Assembly: GCA_029266455.1 (NCBI GenBank)
Contig: JAQSWV010000006.1
Location: 1-64,000 of the forward strand
Source of the DNA: Nocardioidaceae bacterium
GTDB lineage: Bacteria; Actinomycetota; Actinomycetes; Propionibacteriales; Nocardioidaceae
Reading direction: 5' to 3'
Length of the DNA: 64,000 bases
The notes under the pieces were generated by a model. The model was given only the letters and a program-made list of their open reading frames with translations. It did no database searches and had not been told where the DNA came from. The first letter of the stretch is position 1. Each line of letters starts with the position of its first letter. The position numbers were made by a program, and so were the translations under genes. Positions 62,645 through 64,000 of this stretch are shown one piece after another.

Positions 62645-62857
62645 ATGTCAGCCTCTTCGCACGGGTCGACCCCCGCGGCCTGGACAGCGGTCGTGATCTC
62701 GCTGGTGGGGTTCACCGTCGGCGGCATCGGCATGGTCCTCGGGCCGAACTGGCCGACCTTCTGGGTCGGCTGCGCGCTTGTCCTCGTCTCCCCGCTGGTC
62801 GGCAAGATCCTGTCGAGCTCGTCGTCCACAGACCGCGAGCGGCACGCCGGTACCTGA
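62645..62857 (+). CDS. HGxxPAAW-family small membrane protein
   Basis: 70 residues, two hydrophobic segments (about 15-34 and 38-57). The family signature HGSTPAAWTAVVISLVGF is at 6-23. Such genes sit beside trp genes in actinobacteria; function unknown. ATG at 62645 follows AGGAG 6 nt upstream. trpC would be expected further on, but the next gene is on the other strand. Confidence 0.9.
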   Translation: MSASSHGSTPAAWTAVVISLVGFTVGGIGMVLGPNWPTFWVGCALVLVSPLVGKILSSSSSTDRERHAGT

Positions 62858-62861
62858 CGCC

Positions 62862-62897
62862 GTCCGCCGGAGGCGCGGTCCGCCGGAGGCGCCTCCG
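62862..62897. terminator. Candidate terminator: palindrome with duplicated half
   Basis: GTCCGCCGGAGGCGC occurs at 62862-62876 and again at 62878-62892. The second copy forms the perfect 14-bp palindrome CGGAGGCGCCTCCG (62884-62897), ending next to the stop of the convergent gene (62898). Confidence 0.5.
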
Positions 62898-63806
62898 TCA
62901 GGCGGCGACCTGCTCGCCCTGCAGCCGGCGGTAGGTGTATCCCTGGGCGATGTAGATGACCGGGATGGCGGCGAGCAGACCGATCCCGCACAGCAGGGCA
63001 CCGACGATGTACGCCAGCAGCGTCGCCAGGAAGAACAGGACCATCGCCCCGATGTTGCTGTTGACGAGCCGGAAGCTGGCCTTGATCGCGTCGACGGCGC
63101 CCAGCCGCTTGTCCACGATGAACCAGACGTAGAACTGCGAGAAGAACGCCACGATGAGCCCGGGGAGGACACACAGCAGAAGGCCGATGGCGGTCGCCAC
63201 GCCGACGAGCAGACCGGCCACGATGACGGTCACGATGTTCTCGAACCTGAACATCGTCGCGAGCTCGAGGCGATGTCCGTGCGTGATGGCCAGGACCCCG
63301 CGCGCGATTCCGGCCTGCATGACCGCGCTGAAGACGACGAAGACGAAACCGAAGATCGCGGCCGTCAGCAGTGACCAGATCGTGCCTGGTCCGCTGGTCC
63401 GGTCCGTCGTCGATCCCAGGTCGCCGACCGCGCCGTAGTTGAGCAGCTGCAGCGCACCCATGATCGCGAGGTAGACGAGCGCCGCCAACAGGATCGGGCC
63501 GAGGTTCGCCAGGAACTTGCGCCACCCGTACTGGAACGCGTCACCCACGCGGTACGGCTGATGGCCGCTGGTGGCCGGAGGGCTGGGAGCCGGATAGCCC
63601 GCAGGTGGCGGCGGGTATCCCCCGGATGGCGGCGGGTAGCCCTCGCCCTGAGGTGATGGTGGCGGCGGACCGTAGGGATCCCCGGGCGTCGGCGCGGCCG
63701 GCGGCGGAGGGTAGGGATCGCCGTTCGGCGGCTGCGCGGGCGGCTGTGGCTGGCCGCCGGGGCGGTCCTGGTCGTCGGGAGGCGGGGGCGGTTGCGTGCT
63801 GCTCAA
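62898..63806 (-). CDS. Multi-pass membrane protein with Pro/Gly/Tyr-rich N-terminus
   Basis: About 302 residues. Residues 1-85 are cytoplasmic, Pro-rich and repetitive (PYPPPP, GGYPPP). Then a DUF975/glycerophosphoryl-diesterase-membrane-like fold with about six helices from 105 to 290; VGDAFQYGWRKFLAN leads in and IVDKRLGAVDAIKASFRLV is the family-like loop. Function unknown. I prefer TTG at 63806 because GGAGGT lies 4-5 nt upstream; GTG at 63818 is the alternative. The remaining 63807-64000 holds no supported feature. Confidence 0.83.
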   Translation of the reverse strand: MSSTQPPPPPDDQDRPGGQPQPPAQPPNGDPYPPPPAAPTPGDPYGPPPPSPQGEGYPPPSGGYPPPPAGYPAPSPPATSGHQPYRVGDAFQYGWRKFLANLGPILLAALVYLAIMGALQLLNYGAVGDLGSTTDRTSGPGTIWSLLTAAIFGFVFVVFSAVMQAGIARGVLAITHGHRLELATMFRFENIVTVIVAGLLVGVATAIGLLLCVLPGLIVAFFSQFYVWFIVDKRLGAVDAIKASFRLVNSNIGAMVLFFLATLLAYIVGALLCGIGLLAAIPVIYIAQGYTYRRLQGEQVAA

Positions 63807-64000
63807 GGGGACCTCCACGACACCGGGCGCGCTCCGCGGCAGACGCCGGAGAACGGTGTTCCCGCCGCTCGGACAGACCCGTCGTTTGCTCCCGCGGAGA
63901 CCATGACGGCAGCATCGTGGCACAGGAGGGAAGTCGGATGGCTGGAGAAACGCTGGTGGCACGGCAGGTTCTCCTGCGCCGCCTCCGGGCGCCATTCGCC

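Overview
The window is a stretch of a high-GC actinobacterial chromosome, about 70% G+C by eye. It has many GTG starts, dense ATGA/GTGA stop-start overlaps and actinobacterial marker genes: a PknL-like kinase beside an Rv2175c-like protein, SepF, DivIVA, DUF3040, a SAV_6107-type HEPN protein, DnaE2 and a PriA-like HisA. Gene content and order look most like the Propionibacteriales (Nocardioidaceae-like); the genus cannot be fixed from this sequence. I see no rRNA or tRNA gene, insertion sequence, prophage or CRISPR array.

Layout. (1) 1-4550: 5'-complete but edge-truncated Ser/Thr kinase (minus), divergent Rv2175c-like DNA-binding protein, polyprenyl diphosphate synthase (minus) and divergent metF, then a small membrane protein. 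(2) 4699-8416: a two-component system with a secreted PepSY protein, then a YbaK-like deacylase and a DinB-fold protein, all minus. (3) 8474-15997: a DNA-damage region with two perfect LexA boxes, a DUF6504 gene, a HEPN gene, error-prone polymerase dnaE2, a methyltransferase and DNA polymerase IV. The usual imuA'/imuB genes are not next to dnaE2. (4) 16019-22428: L,D-transpeptidase, DUF3040 and a MoxR / DUF58 / transglutaminase operon. (5) 22621-42433: the division and cell wall (dcw) cluster in canonical order: mraZ, a small membrane gene, rsmH, ftsL, ftsI, murE, murF, mraY, murD, ftsW, murG, murC, ftsQ, ftsZ, pgeF, a PLP-homeostasis gene, sepF, yggT and divIVA. (6) 42653-49718: DksA/TraR-type zinc-finger protein with a histone-H1-like tail, lspA, an RluD-type pseudouridine synthase, a GNAT and the replicative polymerase dnaE1. 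(7) 49794-63806: a DUF3352 protein, a Lon-N-domain protein, hisDCBH, hisA (PriA type), hisF, a heterodimeric ABC exporter, hisI, a Trp-associated membrane protein and two small or membrane proteins.

How it fits together. The dcw block makes the peptidoglycan precursor (MurE to MurG, MraY) and assembles the divisome (FtsZ, SepF, FtsQ, FtsL, FtsW, FtsI) under an MraZ-type autoregulatory promoter that overlaps four GTGG repeats spaced exactly 10 bp. The his genes cover the middle and late steps of histidine synthesis; hisI is translationally coupled to the ABC exporter. Several genes have a TANNNT hexamer 6-7 nt before the start codon, which suggests leaderless transcripts.

The less ordinary features are: a shared 17-bp putative response-regulator operator; a dispersed intergenic repeat that forms a seven-unit array between ftsQ and ftsZ; paired hairpins after the methyltransferase; a damage region that pairs DnaE2 with a catalytically intact Pol IV and two uncharacterised families; and many in-frame minisatellites that build low-complexity tails or linkers on otherwise conserved proteins. 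I found no clearly new multi-gene defence or metabolic system. The best candidates for undescribed biology are the SOS-linked DUF6504/HEPN pair and the regulatory and repeat elements.
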